From Desulfurispira natronophila (GTDB lineage Bacteria; Chrysiogenota; Chrysiogenetes; Chrysiogenales; Chrysiogenaceae), in assembly GCF_014203025.1 (NCBI RefSeq), contig NZ_JACHID010000005.1:62001-126000 (forward strand): a stretch of 64,000 bases of DNA, written 5' to 3'. Shown piece after piece: positions 1 through 8,932 of the stretch. Numbering within the stretch: the first letter of the stretch is position 1; each line of letters begins with the position of its first letter. The notes beneath the pieces were generated by a model. That model was not told the origin of the DNA. It did no database searches and was given only the letters and a program-made list of their open reading frames with translations. A program made the translations under genes and the position numbers.

Positions 1-3000
1 CATTTTTGTCATACGGCTCGTTATGCTGAACCTGGCATGTGTTGTGGCCAGGGACCTTGCGGGTGATAGCACTAAAGTCAAATTTGCGAGCCTGGGGGGT
101 GTCCAGCAGTTCGAGCAAATCTATGCGACCTATCGCATCTTCCAGGCTGGCAAGTCCCAAAGAGGCGAGAATTTCCCGTACATCTTCCGCCACATTGGTA
201 AGGTAGGCCACAACCTTATCTACAGTGCCTTTGTAGTGCTCCCGCAATTGGGTGCTCTGGGTGGCAATACCCACACTGCAGCGATTGAGATGGCATACTC
301 GCAACAGCTTGCAGCCCAGCACAGCCAATAGTGAAGTTCCAAACCCGTAGCTCTCTGCACCCATAAGGGCAGCCTTGACAATGTCACGCCCCGTTTTGAG
401 ACCACCATCGGTCTGCAGCTCGACCATATGACGCAGGTTATTAGCTTTGAGAGAGTTATGGGCTTCCGTGAGGCCTATCTCCCACGGATTGCCAGCATGT
501 TTGATAGAGGCATATTGAGCAGCGCCAGTGCCGCCGTCACTGCCAGAGATGACAATCTTGTCGGCATACGCCTTGGCTACCCCGGCGGCAATGGTACCAA
601 CTCCGGCAGAAGAAACCAGCTTGACGCTAATGCGGGCCTCAGGATTAACCTGCTTAAGATCAAATATCAACTGAGCCAGGTCTTCAATGGAGTAAATATC
701 GTGGTGAGGCGGCGGCGAAATAAGAGTGACGCCGGGAATGGTAAATCGCAGCGCTGCAATAAGAGGGGTTACCTTCTCCCCTGGTAACTGGCCACCTTCG
801 CCAGGCTTGGCACCTTGAGCAACTTTGATCTGAATCTCCTCGGCGCTACGCAAATAAGCCGGAGTTACGCCAAAGCGACCTGAAGCTATCTGTTTAATCT
901 TGCTGTTCTTGGCGCCTTTAAAACGTACCGCCGCCTCTCCGCCTTCTCCACTGTTTGACTTCCCTCCCAACTGGTTGAGGGCTTCTGCCAACGCCTCATG
1001 GGCTTCAGGTGACAGCGCCCCCAAAGACATGGCGGCAGAATCAAAGCGGGCACAAATAGCACTGACCGGCTCAACCTCACTTAGAGGCAGTGGCGCAGCA
1101 ACTGTCTTGAACTGCAGAAAGTCACGAATCATCCGGGTGCCGCGATTATTTATCAGATCGCGAAAAACCATGTAGTCCTGACGTTGGCAACTCTCAGTAA
1201 AGTGATGGAGTGCCTGCACCGCTCGAGGCGAATAGTCGTGGTACTCGCCGCCCTCACAGTACTTATAGAAACCACCCATATCCAACGGAAAAACCGGAAG
1301 CATGTGCTGCTGGCGAAATACTCGCGCATGCACCGCCTCTATGCGGTCATTAATATCATTAAAGTCCAGCCCCGGAAGTAGTACAGTGGCGCCCGGGAAG
1401 CACTTTTCAACAACTTCGCTACTCAGACCAATAGAATCGAAAAGGGCTGAATTACGGTAACTGGAAACGGCACTGATACCCATTTTTGACATTACCTTGA
1501 GAATACCCTTGGTGACAGCGTCGTAGACATGCTTGAGGCCGATGCGGATATCCCTGGGGTGCTCTGTTTGTTTCTGTAGTATCTGCAGGGCTGTAGCGTA
1601 AAGCAAGTAAGGATAAATCGCCATGGCTCCAAATGCCAGCATAACAGCTGCGGAGTGCGAGTCCATAACCTCTCCGGTGCAAACTACCGTTGTGGTAAGG
1701 TGCCGCAACTGGTGTTTTAGAAGTTGCTGATTGACATATCCCACTGCCATGGCCATGGGAATAAGGCGGTGATGAGCATCCAGCCCTCGGTCGTCGAGAA
1801 TAATTACGCGAGCACCACCATTGCGCACCGCCTCTATAACCTGCTGGCTAAGGCGATCCATGGCCTGGCGCAAGGTAGTGTCTGCATAAGCTGTGGAGAA
1901 TGTGGCATGCTTGTACGTCGGCTCGTAACGGGGGCGATCCGGGTTACCAAAGGAGAGCAGCGCGTCAAAAATATCCCGTGAAAGAATAGGAGATATGGTT
2001 TTAAGTCGTTTGGCCCGATCTGGAGTCTCCATCAGTGGGTTGCGAATTTCTCCGAAGCCAGTGGTGGTAGACATAACCACTTTTTCCCGAATTGGATCAA
2101 TAGCCGGATTGGTAACTTGGGCAAATTTTTGCCGGAAAAAATCAGTGAAGTTGCGCTGTTTCTCGCTAAATGCAGCGATAGGGCAATCATCACCCATAGA
2201 GCCGGTGGGTTCCTGGCCACTGGCCACCATGGGCTTTACCACCCGCTCGACCACTTCATGGGTTACATTATGATATCGTTGCAAAGAGGTTATCTGCTCG
2301 TGCTGATAGTCGCTGCAATCTTCAAACTGACGCTCTATAAACTCCTGCAGATAGTAAGTGTTGTCCGTTAGCCACTTACTATATGGCTGAGAGTGCATCA
2401 AATACTGATCTATGTCTTCGGAGTAGAAAATCTGCCCATTGCTGAGGTCAGCGGCGATCATCTGGCCACTTTGCAGCCTCCCCCGTTCCCGGATATTCTC
2501 CGGCGGCACATCCAGCACACCGAACTCACTGGTAATAATAAGGCGATGATCGCGTGTGAGCACATACTTGGCGGGTCGCAGACCGTTGCGATCCAGCACA
2601 CAACCAATATAGCGACCGTTGGTTAGTCCGATTGCGGCGGGGCCATCCCAAGGTTCATAGGCACCGGAGGTATACTCGTAAAACGATCGCAGCTTGGCTG
2701 GCATGTTCGCCACGTTGTGCCGTGGAGGTGGAACCAAGCAACGAATAGCCTTGAAGAAATCAACACCATTGGCAAGCAGAAACTCAAACATGTTGTCCAA
2801 GTTGGCGCTGTCACTCACCCCTTCTTGCAGAACTGGCAAGAGTTGGCGAAACTCCTTCTCATTAAACACCCGGCTTTTGGCGCAGTTAAATTTATAAAGT
2901 GAATTAAAGTGATTTGCTCGCAGAGAGTTAATCTCACCATTATGGCAAACAGTGCGAAACGGCTGGGCCAGTTTCCAGCGAGGTAAGGTGTTAGTGGAAA

Positions 3001-3652
3001 AACGCTGATGAAAAAGGGCAAAGCTGACCTGGAAATTAACGTCAGAAAGATCGGGATAGAGGGTCTGCAGGTAGAGAGGCATAACCAGACCCTTGTATGA
3101 GACCACATGGGGGGAAAGTGAAGCCACGTGAAAGTGCTCATCGCCGACGAATTGGGACTCATATTGGCGGCGGGCAATATAGAGAAGAGCCTCAAAGCGC
3201 CTGGTAGCTATGATGGAGTCAGGGACGACAAACGCCTGAACTACGGTTGGCAACATAGCCAGGGCGTGTTCACCGAGAGCCTGGGTATCCATGGGGACAG
3301 CACGATAACCCAAAACCTTGAGGTCGTTGTCGGTGCAACACTCTTCAAAGGCCTTTTTTTGCTTCTCCACGTCGGTAAGAAACATGACGGCAATTGCAAA
3401 CTGCTCGGGCAGTGAGATGCCAAGCTTTAGTGCTTCATGCCGCATAAATTCCCTGGGCATTCCACACAGTATGCCGCTGCCATCACCGGTTTTGCCATCG
3501 GCAGCGATGGCTCCGCGGTGCATCATTCGGCTTAGGGCGGTAACGGCATCACATAGTAATGTGTGACTGGGAGTATTATGCACATTGGCGATTATGCCAA
3601 AACCACAACTATCCTTGAACTCCTCGGCAAGGTTGCTGACTCTTTGATCCAT
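1..3652 (-). CDS. gltB: Glutamate synthase large subunit (3' end beyond window)
   Basis: Makes glutamate from glutamine and 2-oxoglutarate. No stop codon occurs before the left edge, so about 1217 residues are visible of a family usually near 1500. The start has AAGGA eight bases upstream. Cys16 in DSCGFG is the expected class II amidotransferase nucleophile exposed after a short propeptide is cut. The central domain and the FMN/2-oxoglutarate domain follow (SGSDGGTGAA), and then the 3Fe-4S cysteine pattern CKLLRVCHLNRC near the visible end. The product reads through without a break. Small open frames inside it on both strands are shadows. The small subunit is not in this window. Confidence 0.96.
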   Translation of the reverse strand, partial: MDQRVSNLAEEFKDSCGFGIIANVHNTPSHTLLCDAVTALSRMMHRGAIAADGKTGDGSGILCGMPREFMRHEALKLGISLPEQFAIAVMFLTDVEKQKKAFEECCTDNDLKVLGYRAVPMDTQALGEHALAMLPTVVQAFVVPDSIIATRRFEALLYIARRQYESQFVGDEHFHVASLSPHVVSYKGLVMPLYLQTLYPDLSDVNFQVSFALFHQRFSTNTLPRWKLAQPFRTVCHNGEINSLRANHFNSLYKFNCAKSRVFNEKEFRQLLPVLQEGVSDSANLDNMFEFLLANGVDFFKAIRCLVPPPRHNVANMPAKLRSFYEYTSGAYEPWDGPAAIGLTNGRYIGCVLDRNGLRPAKYVLTRDHRLIITSEFGVLDVPPENIRERGRLQSGQMIAADLSNGQIFYSEDIDQYLMHSQPYSKWLTDNTYYLQEFIERQFEDCSDYQHEQITSLQRYHNVTHEVVERVVKPMVASGQEPTGSMGDDCPIAAFSEKQRNFTDFFRQKFAQVTNPAIDPIREKVVMSTTTGFGEIRNPLMETPDRAKRLKTISPILSRDIFDALLSFGNPDRPRYEPTYKHATFSTAYADTTLRQAMDRLSQQVIEAVRNGGARVIILDDRGLDAHHRLIPMAMAVGYVNQQLLKHQLRHLTTTVVCTGEVMDSHSAAVMLAFGAMAIYPYLLYATALQILQKQTEHPRDIRIGLKHVYDAVTKGILKVMSKMGISAVSSYRNSALFDSIGLSSEVVEKCFPGATVLLPGLDFNDINDRIEAVHARVFRQQHMLPVFPLDMGGFYKYCEGGEYHDYSPRAVQALHHFTESCQRQDYMVFRDLINNRGTRMIRDFLQFKTVAAPLPLSEVEPVSAICARFDSAAMSLGALSPEAHEALAEALNQLGGKSNSGEGGEAAVRFKGAKNSKIKQIASGRFGVTPAYLRSAEEIQIKVAQGAKPGEGGQLPGEKVTPLIAALRFTIPGVTLISPPPHHDIYSIEDLAQLIFDLKQVNPEARISVKLVSSAGVGTIAAGVAKAYADKIVISGSDGGTGAAQYASIKHAGNPWEIGLTEAHNSLKANNLRHMVELQTDGGLKTGRDIVKAALMGAESYGFGTSLLAVLGCKLLRVCHLNRCSVGIATQSTQLREHYKGTVDKVVAYLTNVAEDVREILASLGLASLEDAIGRIDLLELLDTPQARKFDFSAITRKVPGHNTCQVQHNEPYDKN

Positions 3653-3847
3653 AGGTATTCCTTGAGAGTGTTGTGAGAAAAAACAGATCGAGCAGGGTAA
3701 AGCGCTGTGCTCCCCTGCTCGTGTTACATGCGAAGTAGGATGGGGCAGATGCGCCGGGGTAAAACCCGGGGATCTTACTGACCTGACCTACTGGCCGAAT
3801 ACCGGTGCTTGTATTTGCGCACACCCCAGGGGTAACCAAAGGGTTGC

Positions 3848-4255
3848 TTACCCCTTCTTATGGGCAACCGTCTGTCCCACCAAGGGGACAGTACCCTCAA
3901 TATGAAAAGTAACCAAGGCAGCGTCATTAACACCCTGAGCTGTACTGAATTCGTAACCGCTTTCTTCCATGAGCTGGTTGATGCGACTGCTGTCTTCATT
4001 AACTTCAATACAGCGCAAATAGATGCGACAGCCCTGGTAGCCCCTGCCTGATTCAACAAAGAGATAACAGGCGTGGGGGTTTTCTTGTACGTTGCGAAAA
4101 GAAAGCTTCTTTGCCATAACAAAGGAGAGTTGATCGTCACCACCCAGAAAAAAGGGCTTGGAGTAGAGTGCCATATTAACCTTACCCTCAGCGCTGGCTG
4201 TGCCCAAGGTCCCCTGTCCTTCTGTGTCTACAAAATACTGCTTTATATTCTCCAT
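3848..4255 (-). CDS. Pyridoxamine 5'-phosphate oxidase-fold protein
   Basis: 135 residues beginning MENIKQYF. The start at 4255 has AAGGAG nine bases upstream; the frame is open further upstream, but that stretch has no comparable site and would overlap the divergent gene. The pattern (GTLGTASAEGKVNMALYSKP, then a second strand block with SGRGYQGCRIYLR and a C-terminal HIEG strand) fits small split-barrel proteins of the PNPOx/FMN-binding class. These proteins bind FMN, heme or F420, and the cofactor cannot be told from sequence. It lies upstream of gltB on the same strand, 195 bases away. The family call is from pattern recognition; the substrate is unknown. Confidence 0.72.
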   Translation of the reverse strand: MENIKQYFVDTEGQGTLGTASAEGKVNMALYSKPFFLGGDDQLSFVMAKKLSFRNVQENPHACYLFVESGRGYQGCRIYLRCIEVNEDSSRINQLMEESGYEFSTAQGVNDAALVTFHIEGTVPLVGQTVAHKKG

Positions 4256-4354
4256 AACCACGTACTCCTTACTGGAAATTTTTGAGCGTGTACGTGTATA
4301 CTTAATAACACGAACACACAAACCTGGATCCTGCGCATAAGGAACAAAAATATA

Positions 4355-5407
4355 ATGCCCCGCCTGCAAGCTGCTGTTGCAAAAAAAATCTTTAATCTCA
4401 TACCACAATCCATTTGTTATATCAACACAGTGCCCATAGAAGGAAATCACGAACCATCAACCTCAAATGAGACGCTGATAACGGATTCATTGGGTACAGC
4501 GCAGCAGTTTGCGCCTGCAATGGAGACGCTCTGGTGCACACCAGGCGATGCTTTAGGGCAGATTAATACTGGCTTTGCGCTTGTTTGCAAGGCGCTGCGC
4601 AAAGGTAAATTACCCCAGCAGGCTGACCTGCATCTTGCCTGGGAATTGACGCAAACTGATGGCAACATACTGGTTTGGGGTTACAATAACCAGGGAGTTC
4701 GCCCCCTGGAAAAGTACTGCCAACAAAAAGGCCTGCCGGTGAAAAGTGTTGCTGTGCAAGGGCGAGGTAGAGCTTTTTTAATACATCGAATAAAAACATC
4801 TAACCCATTTACCACAGGCTTGCATAGCTACGAAAAGCTCCAGTACCACACGGAGGCAGTTGAGGGGCTGGAATTCACCTACTGCTCTTTGCCTGGAGTT
4901 TTTTCCCATGGACGTATTGATGAGGGAACTCGTTTTTTTTTGCAAACCCTTTTGCGCGAGGTGCGAGTTGAGCTTAAAGGGCCACTGCTGGACCTTGCTT
5001 GTGGCAGCGGCGTGCTGGGGGCAGCCATGGCTCGTCTTGACAAGGGCCCAATTCATATGTGTGACGCCAGTGCCGTTGCGGTCAAAGCAGCCAGTGGCAC
5101 AGCAATCTGCCACCAGCTTCCCCTCCCGTTTGGCTCCCATGTATACTCGAGGGTGAACCAGCGCTACCGCACCATCCTGTGCAATCCTCCTTTCCACCAA
5201 GGTGTTACCACCGAATATCACATCCCCGAGGCTATTATCTGTCAGTCACGACAATACCTCTTGCCCGGCGGAAAATTATTACTGGTAGCCAATCGTTTTT
5301 TACCATATGAAAACATCGCACATCAGGTTGGAGCGCAAGTAAAAAAACTGTCTGAAGGGAACGGGTTCAAGGTTTTGGCAATATCCTGGGATAGACGCCG
5401 TGGATAG
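4355..5407 (+). CDS. RsmC/RlmG-like rRNA guanine-N2 methyltransferase
   Basis: 350 residues. The C-terminal half is a class I SAM methyltransferase: the binding loop LLDLACGSGVLGAAMARL is near residues 211-228, and the catalytic motif NPPFHQG is typical of the MTS group that makes m2G in rRNA (RsmC, RlmG). The N-terminal half looks like the degenerate duplicated domain of that group, with weaker conservation. The start has AAGGA about eleven bases upstream. It is divergent from the oxidase-fold gene, with about 100 bases between them. Whether it acts on 16S or 23S rRNA cannot be told here, so no symbol is given. Confidence 0.75.
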   Translation: MPRLQAAVAKKIFNLIPQSICYINTVPIEGNHEPSTSNETLITDSLGTAQQFAPAMETLWCTPGDALGQINTGFALVCKALRKGKLPQQADLHLAWELTQTDGNILVWGYNNQGVRPLEKYCQQKGLPVKSVAVQGRGRAFLIHRIKTSNPFTTGLHSYEKLQYHTEAVEGLEFTYCSLPGVFSHGRIDEGTRFFLQTLLREVRVELKGPLLDLACGSGVLGAAMARLDKGPIHMCDASAVAVKAASGTAICHQLPLPFGSHVYSRVNQRYRTILCNPPFHQGVTTEYHIPEAIICQSRQYLLPGGKLLLVANRFLPYENIAHQVGAQVKKLSEGNGFKVLAISWDRRRG

Positions 5408-5523
5408 TGCCTCTGTGCCACACATACGTGCGATTGACCCTGCAGTGAGTAAATGCCAGAGCGCCATACCCTTAGTTAAACAGTGTTATTGTTGGTTGAA
5501 CTCACAAGGTATGTTGGTGTAAA

Positions 5524-5682
5524 GTGGGTACTGCTCAAAAAAATCAATCACATAACCATAAGCGAAGATGTGACTACTGCCACCTTTGTCGCGCATCGCT
5601 TCGTCGCGCCATACTGATAGACAAAACTGCGATTCGCTGCCCCAATTGTATGCAGATTATTAAGCTACCGCTGGAGAAATAA
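5524..5682 (+). CDS. Small zinc-ribbon protein upstream of cheX
   Basis: A 52-residue frame starting with GTG and ending two bases before cheX. It holds CDYCHLC near residues 17-23 and CPNC near 39-42 and ends IKLPLEK, which is a compact zinc-ribbon layout (C-x2-C ... C-x2-C). The ribosome binding site of cheX (GGAG at 5672-5675) lies inside its last codons, so the two genes are probably translated together. The GTG has only a distant AAGG site (5506-5508), and an in-frame stop at 5497-5499 limits how far upstream the start can lie. I do not recognise a named family. A role as a metal-binding partner of CheX is only a guess from position. Confidence 0.6.
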   Translation: MGTAQKNQSHNHKRRCDYCHLCRASLRRAILIDKTAIRCPNCMQIIKLPLEK

Positions 5683-5684
5683 AT

Positions 5685-6155
5685 ATGAATGCTGAGTACA
5701 TTAACCCCTTTGTTGAATCAACGGTCAATGTTCTTTCTACTATGACCGGAATAACGCCGCAGCGTGGTAAGCTATTTGTCAAGCAAGGTATTTCTCCCAC
5801 TTTCGACATATCAGCGGTCATCGGCATAGCTGGTGATGTGCACGGTTCAGTGGTTATCAGTTTTCCCCGCGAAGTTGTTCTCAAACTCGTGAGCGCCTTT
5901 ATTGGGGAAGAAAAAAGTACTATTGACGATGACGTGCAGGATGCCGTGGGTGAGTTTGTTAACATGATAAGTGGTGGCGCCAAGAAAAACCTCAGTGCTG
6001 CTGGCGTCAGGTTTAAAATCTCCATACCCAACGTCATAGTCGGCCGGGGACACACCATCAGCCGTCCACGAAATGTTCCCTGCATAGTCCTGCCTTTCAG
6101 TATTGCAGGAGTAGGCAAGTTTGTGGTTGAAGTAAGCATTAAAGATCTGGTGTAA
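5685..6155 (+). CDS. cheX: CheX-type CheY-phosphate phosphatase
   Basis: 156 residues matching the CheC/CheX/FliY fold. The start MNAEYINPFVESTVNVLSTM, the block IAGDVHGSVVISF and the signature GEFVNMISG are all present. The E-x2-N pair of the phosphatase helix falls at E90 and N93; in this family those residues act on CheY-P. CheX proteins usually dimerise and speed dephosphorylation of the chemotaxis regulator. There is one E-x2-N helix, as in CheX, not two as in CheC. It sits two bases after the zinc-ribbon gene, and a histidine kinase follows after 210 bases. No CheY or CheA is in the window. Confidence 0.86.
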   Translation: MNAEYINPFVESTVNVLSTMTGITPQRGKLFVKQGISPTFDISAVIGIAGDVHGSVVISFPREVVLKLVSAFIGEEKSTIDDDVQDAVGEFVNMISGGAKKNLSAAGVRFKISIPNVIVGRGHTISRPRNVPCIVLPFSIAGVGKFVVEVSIKDLV

Positions 6156-6167
6156 GCAAGGTATACT
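6139..6167 (+). promoter_or_regulatory. Candidate sigma-70 promoter of the PAS histidine kinase
   Basis: TTAAAG (6139-6144), 17-base spacer, TATACT (6162-6167). The -10 box matches the consensus at five of six positions and the -35 box at three. It overlaps the end of cheX and would give a transcript with a leader of about 190 bases. Confidence 0.35.
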
Positions 6168-6195
6168 CTAGAAGTGCCTTCAAATCTGCACAAAC

Positions 6196-6322
6196 CAAGT
6201 GCCCATCACCAAACCACCCGACCAGGGATCTCATAGTTTGGTCTGAGAAGAGCCACTTGAGGGGGAAGGGAGGGCCTTTACTCGTGGCAATGCGACGTGG
6301 CAGTGAAACACCCCAGGTCGCA
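6196..6322 (+). other. Structured leader: nested stem plus second hairpin
   Basis: Two nested inverted repeats: CAAGTG (6196-6201) with CACTTG (6254-6259), enclosing ACCAAAC (6208-6214) with GTTTGGT (6236-6242). A second hairpin follows: TGCGAC (6291-6296) with GTCGCA (6317-6322), with GTG/CAC extending it inward. The elements lie between cheX and the start of the kinase gene. I could not match them to a known riboswitch class. Confidence 0.4.
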
Positions 6323-6365
6323 ATCGTGAATGGTTGCTCTCGAGTCAATGTTCAGGAGTTGTACC

Positions 6366-8057
6366 ATGCCCAAGCCCATCCTTGCTCCTTTTGTCGCAGC
6401 TCTGACGCTGGTGTTACTTTTCATTAACGCCATTATCCTTGCCCCATCATACTTGTCTGGCATCGAGCCCCACTGGACAAGCATTGTTATAATAATTTTT
6501 TTTGCAACATTGCTTGGCATTTGCACTTTTTGGCTCGTGAGGCGCCAGCAATATCTGCAGCAAAAGTATCGCGACATTGAATCTATGGCCGATGCCATGG
6601 GCGCAGGACTATATTTCATGGATCGCGATGGGCGGATAATCTTTGTCAATCAGTCGGCTCTCAACATGCTGGGTTTCAGCCGCACTGAAATTCACGGGCA
6701 AGTTGCCCACGACCTCTTTCACAGTCATGCCATGAACGACAATATCCCACTGCACGACTGCCCCATCTACATCCGCACAATTCAGCAGCAAACCACCTAC
6801 CAGGGCGAGGAGCTTTTCCGTCGCAAGAATGGCACCATATTCATTGCATCGGTAATCAGCAATCCCGTCTCAGGGCTAAAGCCCGGCTCCGTCACTGTCT
6901 TTCACGATGTTACTCACAATCGCAAAATAGAAGAAGATCTCAAACGCAATGAGGCCCACCTGCGCCAGGCTCAGGCGGTTGCCCGGCTGGGAAGCTGGAC
7001 TCTTGATGTAGTGAGCGACACTCTCATCTGGTCAGCAGAAACCTACCAGATCTTTGGCATCCCCGAAGGCACTGCCATGACATACGAAAAGTTCGTGGAA
7101 ACTGTTCACCCAGAGGACCGCCAGCAAGTGGAGCAGTCCTGGCGTGAGTCTGTTGAGCAACGAGCACCGTATAACATAAAGCATCGCATTGTGCGTCCAG
7201 ACAATGGAGAAGTTCGCTGGGTGCGAGAGCGCGCAGAACTAAGTTTTGACGAAAGTGGTGCCCTGACTGGGGGCATTGGCATAGTGCAGGATATCAACGA
7301 TGTGCATGAACTGCAGCAACGCCACGAAAACCAGCAAGCTTTGCTGATTCAACAGGCCAAAATGGCGGAGTTAGGTTACATGATCGGCGCCATTGCCCAT
7401 CAATGGAAGCAGCCCCTCAACTCCATATCACTCATGACCCAAAGCTTGCCGCTGACGCTACTGCAGAAGCCTGATGGAGAACACCAGGAAGTCATAAACA
7501 ATCATGTGCGCGAGGTACAACGTCAGGTACACTTCATGGGTGATACCCTGGACAACTTTCAGGACTTCTTTAGCCCCTCTCGATGCCGGGAGCAGTTTGA
7601 CGCATTACAGGCAACGGCGTCGGTCCTGCAGCTCCTGGAAGGTCAGCTTATGCGCCATCAGATTGAGGTTGAGTTCTGTCGAACCGAGTTGCCTTTCATT
7701 GATGGTTACCCAAATGAGTTTAAACAGGTAGTATTGAATATAGTTACCAATGCCAAGGAAGCCCTCTGTGAAAAAAACATCCCGTCACCTCGTATCTCTA
7801 TAACCACTTCCCTGGACAACTACGGATCCCCTTGTATTCGCATTAGGGACAATGCCGGTGGTATCGACTCAAGACTGCTGCCAGATGCTATTTTTCAGTC
7901 ATTTGTGTCAACAAAAGGTAAGTCAGGCACTGGCATTGGGCTTTCCCTTTCCCGCGTTATCATTGAGGAGAAAATGGGGGGACGCCTAGTGGCTGAAAAT
8001 GTCGACGATGGTGCCTGCTTTACTATTACAGTGCCAGCAGCGCAAAACCCTCCCTGA
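6366..8057 (+). CDS. Two-PAS membrane histidine kinase, orphan
   Basis: 563 residues from ATG 6366, which has CAGGAG seven bases upstream; the in-frame ATGs at 6330 and 6348 lack such a site. Two hydrophobic segments near the N-terminus (about residues 5-28 and 36-58) form a hairpin anchor with almost no periplasmic loop. Two PAS domains follow (about 70-190 and 200-315), the second carrying the PAC-like GEVRWVRERAEL. The phospho-acceptor is in AHQWKQPLN, His345. The ATPase part has N (VLNIVTNAKEAL), G1 (DNAGGI) and G2 (GTGIGLSLS) boxes. No response regulator is adjacent. The next gene is convergent. Confidence 0.88.
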   Translation: MPKPILAPFVAALTLVLLFINAIILAPSYLSGIEPHWTSIVIIIFFATLLGICTFWLVRRQQYLQQKYRDIESMADAMGAGLYFMDRDGRIIFVNQSALNMLGFSRTEIHGQVAHDLFHSHAMNDNIPLHDCPIYIRTIQQQTTYQGEELFRRKNGTIFIASVISNPVSGLKPGSVTVFHDVTHNRKIEEDLKRNEAHLRQAQAVARLGSWTLDVVSDTLIWSAETYQIFGIPEGTAMTYEKFVETVHPEDRQQVEQSWRESVEQRAPYNIKHRIVRPDNGEVRWVRERAELSFDESGALTGGIGIVQDINDVHELQQRHENQQALLIQQAKMAELGYMIGAIAHQWKQPLNSISLMTQSLPLTLLQKPDGEHQEVINNHVREVQRQVHFMGDTLDNFQDFFSPSRCREQFDALQATASVLQLLEGQLMRHQIEVEFCRTELPFIDGYPNEFKQVVLNIVTNAKEALCEKNIPSPRISITTSLDNYGSPCIRIRDNAGGIDSRLLPDAIFQSFVSTKGKSGTGIGLSLSRVIIEEKMGGRLVAENVDDGACFTITVPAAQNPP

Positions 8058-8108
8058 TGCACTCCTTCTCAAATAGCTTTCCGCTGCTATAAGGCCTTGT
8101 GCCAAATT

Positions 8109-8681
8109 TCATTTCACAGGCTGAAGCTGACCCACCAGCTCTGCTACCCACGCCTGACCCCAGCGTTGACGCACGGAGAGAAACTCTCTGTAGTGCAGAA
8201 TCCTTAGGCTTGTGCAAAAAGCGTGAAGAAGTTCATTCTCCTCCAACAAATGCTGCCGTGTCATAGGAGCTCCCTGATTTTGATCGGAATACATAAAGCT
8301 GCGATATATCAGTATACCACCGGGTTTGAGCCCAGCTATCATTGGTGCAAAAAGCTTACGCTGCAGAAAGTTGACTGTAACGATAAGATCGTAATTGCCA
8401 GGGGTAATAGCGTAGTGATCAAGATCTACCTGCTTGGCGAAAACATGTGGATGATTACTTTTGTTAAGCTCCTCCACTGCCACATCAGAAATATCTACGG
8501 CTTCGACAGTAAAACCAATGTCAGCCAGCAAAATGCTGTGCCTGCCCAATCCACAGGCAACATCCAAGGCCAGGCCTCCCGTTTTTACAAGCCGGGCATA
8601 GCTATTCACTAACTCTAAAGGCTCCTGTCCCGGCGGTGAGGTACGGTAGCGCTCGTTCCATTTTTTGCGATCCTGCTCCAT
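8109..8681 (-). CDS. Class I SAM-dependent methyltransferase, TehB-like
   Basis: 190 residues. The SAM-binding loop ALDVACGLGRHSILLA is near residues 38-53, an acidic strand end follows (VEAVDIS), and the family's later strand reads LKPGGILIYRSF. The order fits small methyltransferases of the TehB / thiopurine group, and the substrate is unknown. The start is preceded by a G-rich site (GGGGGAG, two to three bases from ATG when counted tightly). Upstream lies a three-fold 10-base tandem repeat (8693-8722) that may be regulatory. It is convergent with the histidine kinase. Confidence 0.78.
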   Translation of the reverse strand: MEQDRKKWNERYRTSPPGQEPLELVNSYARLVKTGGLALDVACGLGRHSILLADIGFTVEAVDISDVAVEELNKSNHPHVFAKQVDLDHYAITPGNYDLIVTVNFLQRKLFAPMIAGLKPGGILIYRSFMYSDQNQGAPMTRQHLLEENELLHAFCTSLRILHYREFLSVRQRWGQAWVAELVGQLQPVK

Positions 8682-8692
8682 AGCTCCCCCTC

Positions 8693-8722
8693 TCTGTTCC
8701 TTTCTGTTCTTTTCTGTTACCG
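8693..8722 (-). repeat. Three tandem 10-base repeats upstream of the methyltransferase
   Basis: On the plus strand the units are TCTGTTCCTT, TCTGTTCTTT and TCTGTTACCG, each ten bases; on the gene's strand they read AACAGA every ten bases. They lie 12-41 bases before the methyltransferase start, one helical turn apart. Confidence 0.5.
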
Positions 8723-8932
8723 CTCTCAGTTATTCTCACAGGGCTAAAGAACTGGGAGAAGATGCGAACGTGCATATCTTTGCATAAAGCCCCAGCTGTA
8801 TACACGATGACTTAAATCGGCATTTGATCTCTTGAGTAATGACGTGGCCATGTTCATGCGCTGGACGTCTACTTAACCCTGTGGTACATATAGCCCGAAA
8901 AAGAAAGCAACTCAACCTGCGAGGTTATCGCC

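Noticed and set aside
3653-3847. A gene between gltB and the oxidase-fold gene
   Set aside because: Open frames there are short and have no site or family likeness.
6180-6365. Known riboswitch in the kinase leader
   Set aside because: The AAACCA-type stretches recall the c-di-GMP-I class, but the GGGAC-GCAAAG and following stem elements are absent.
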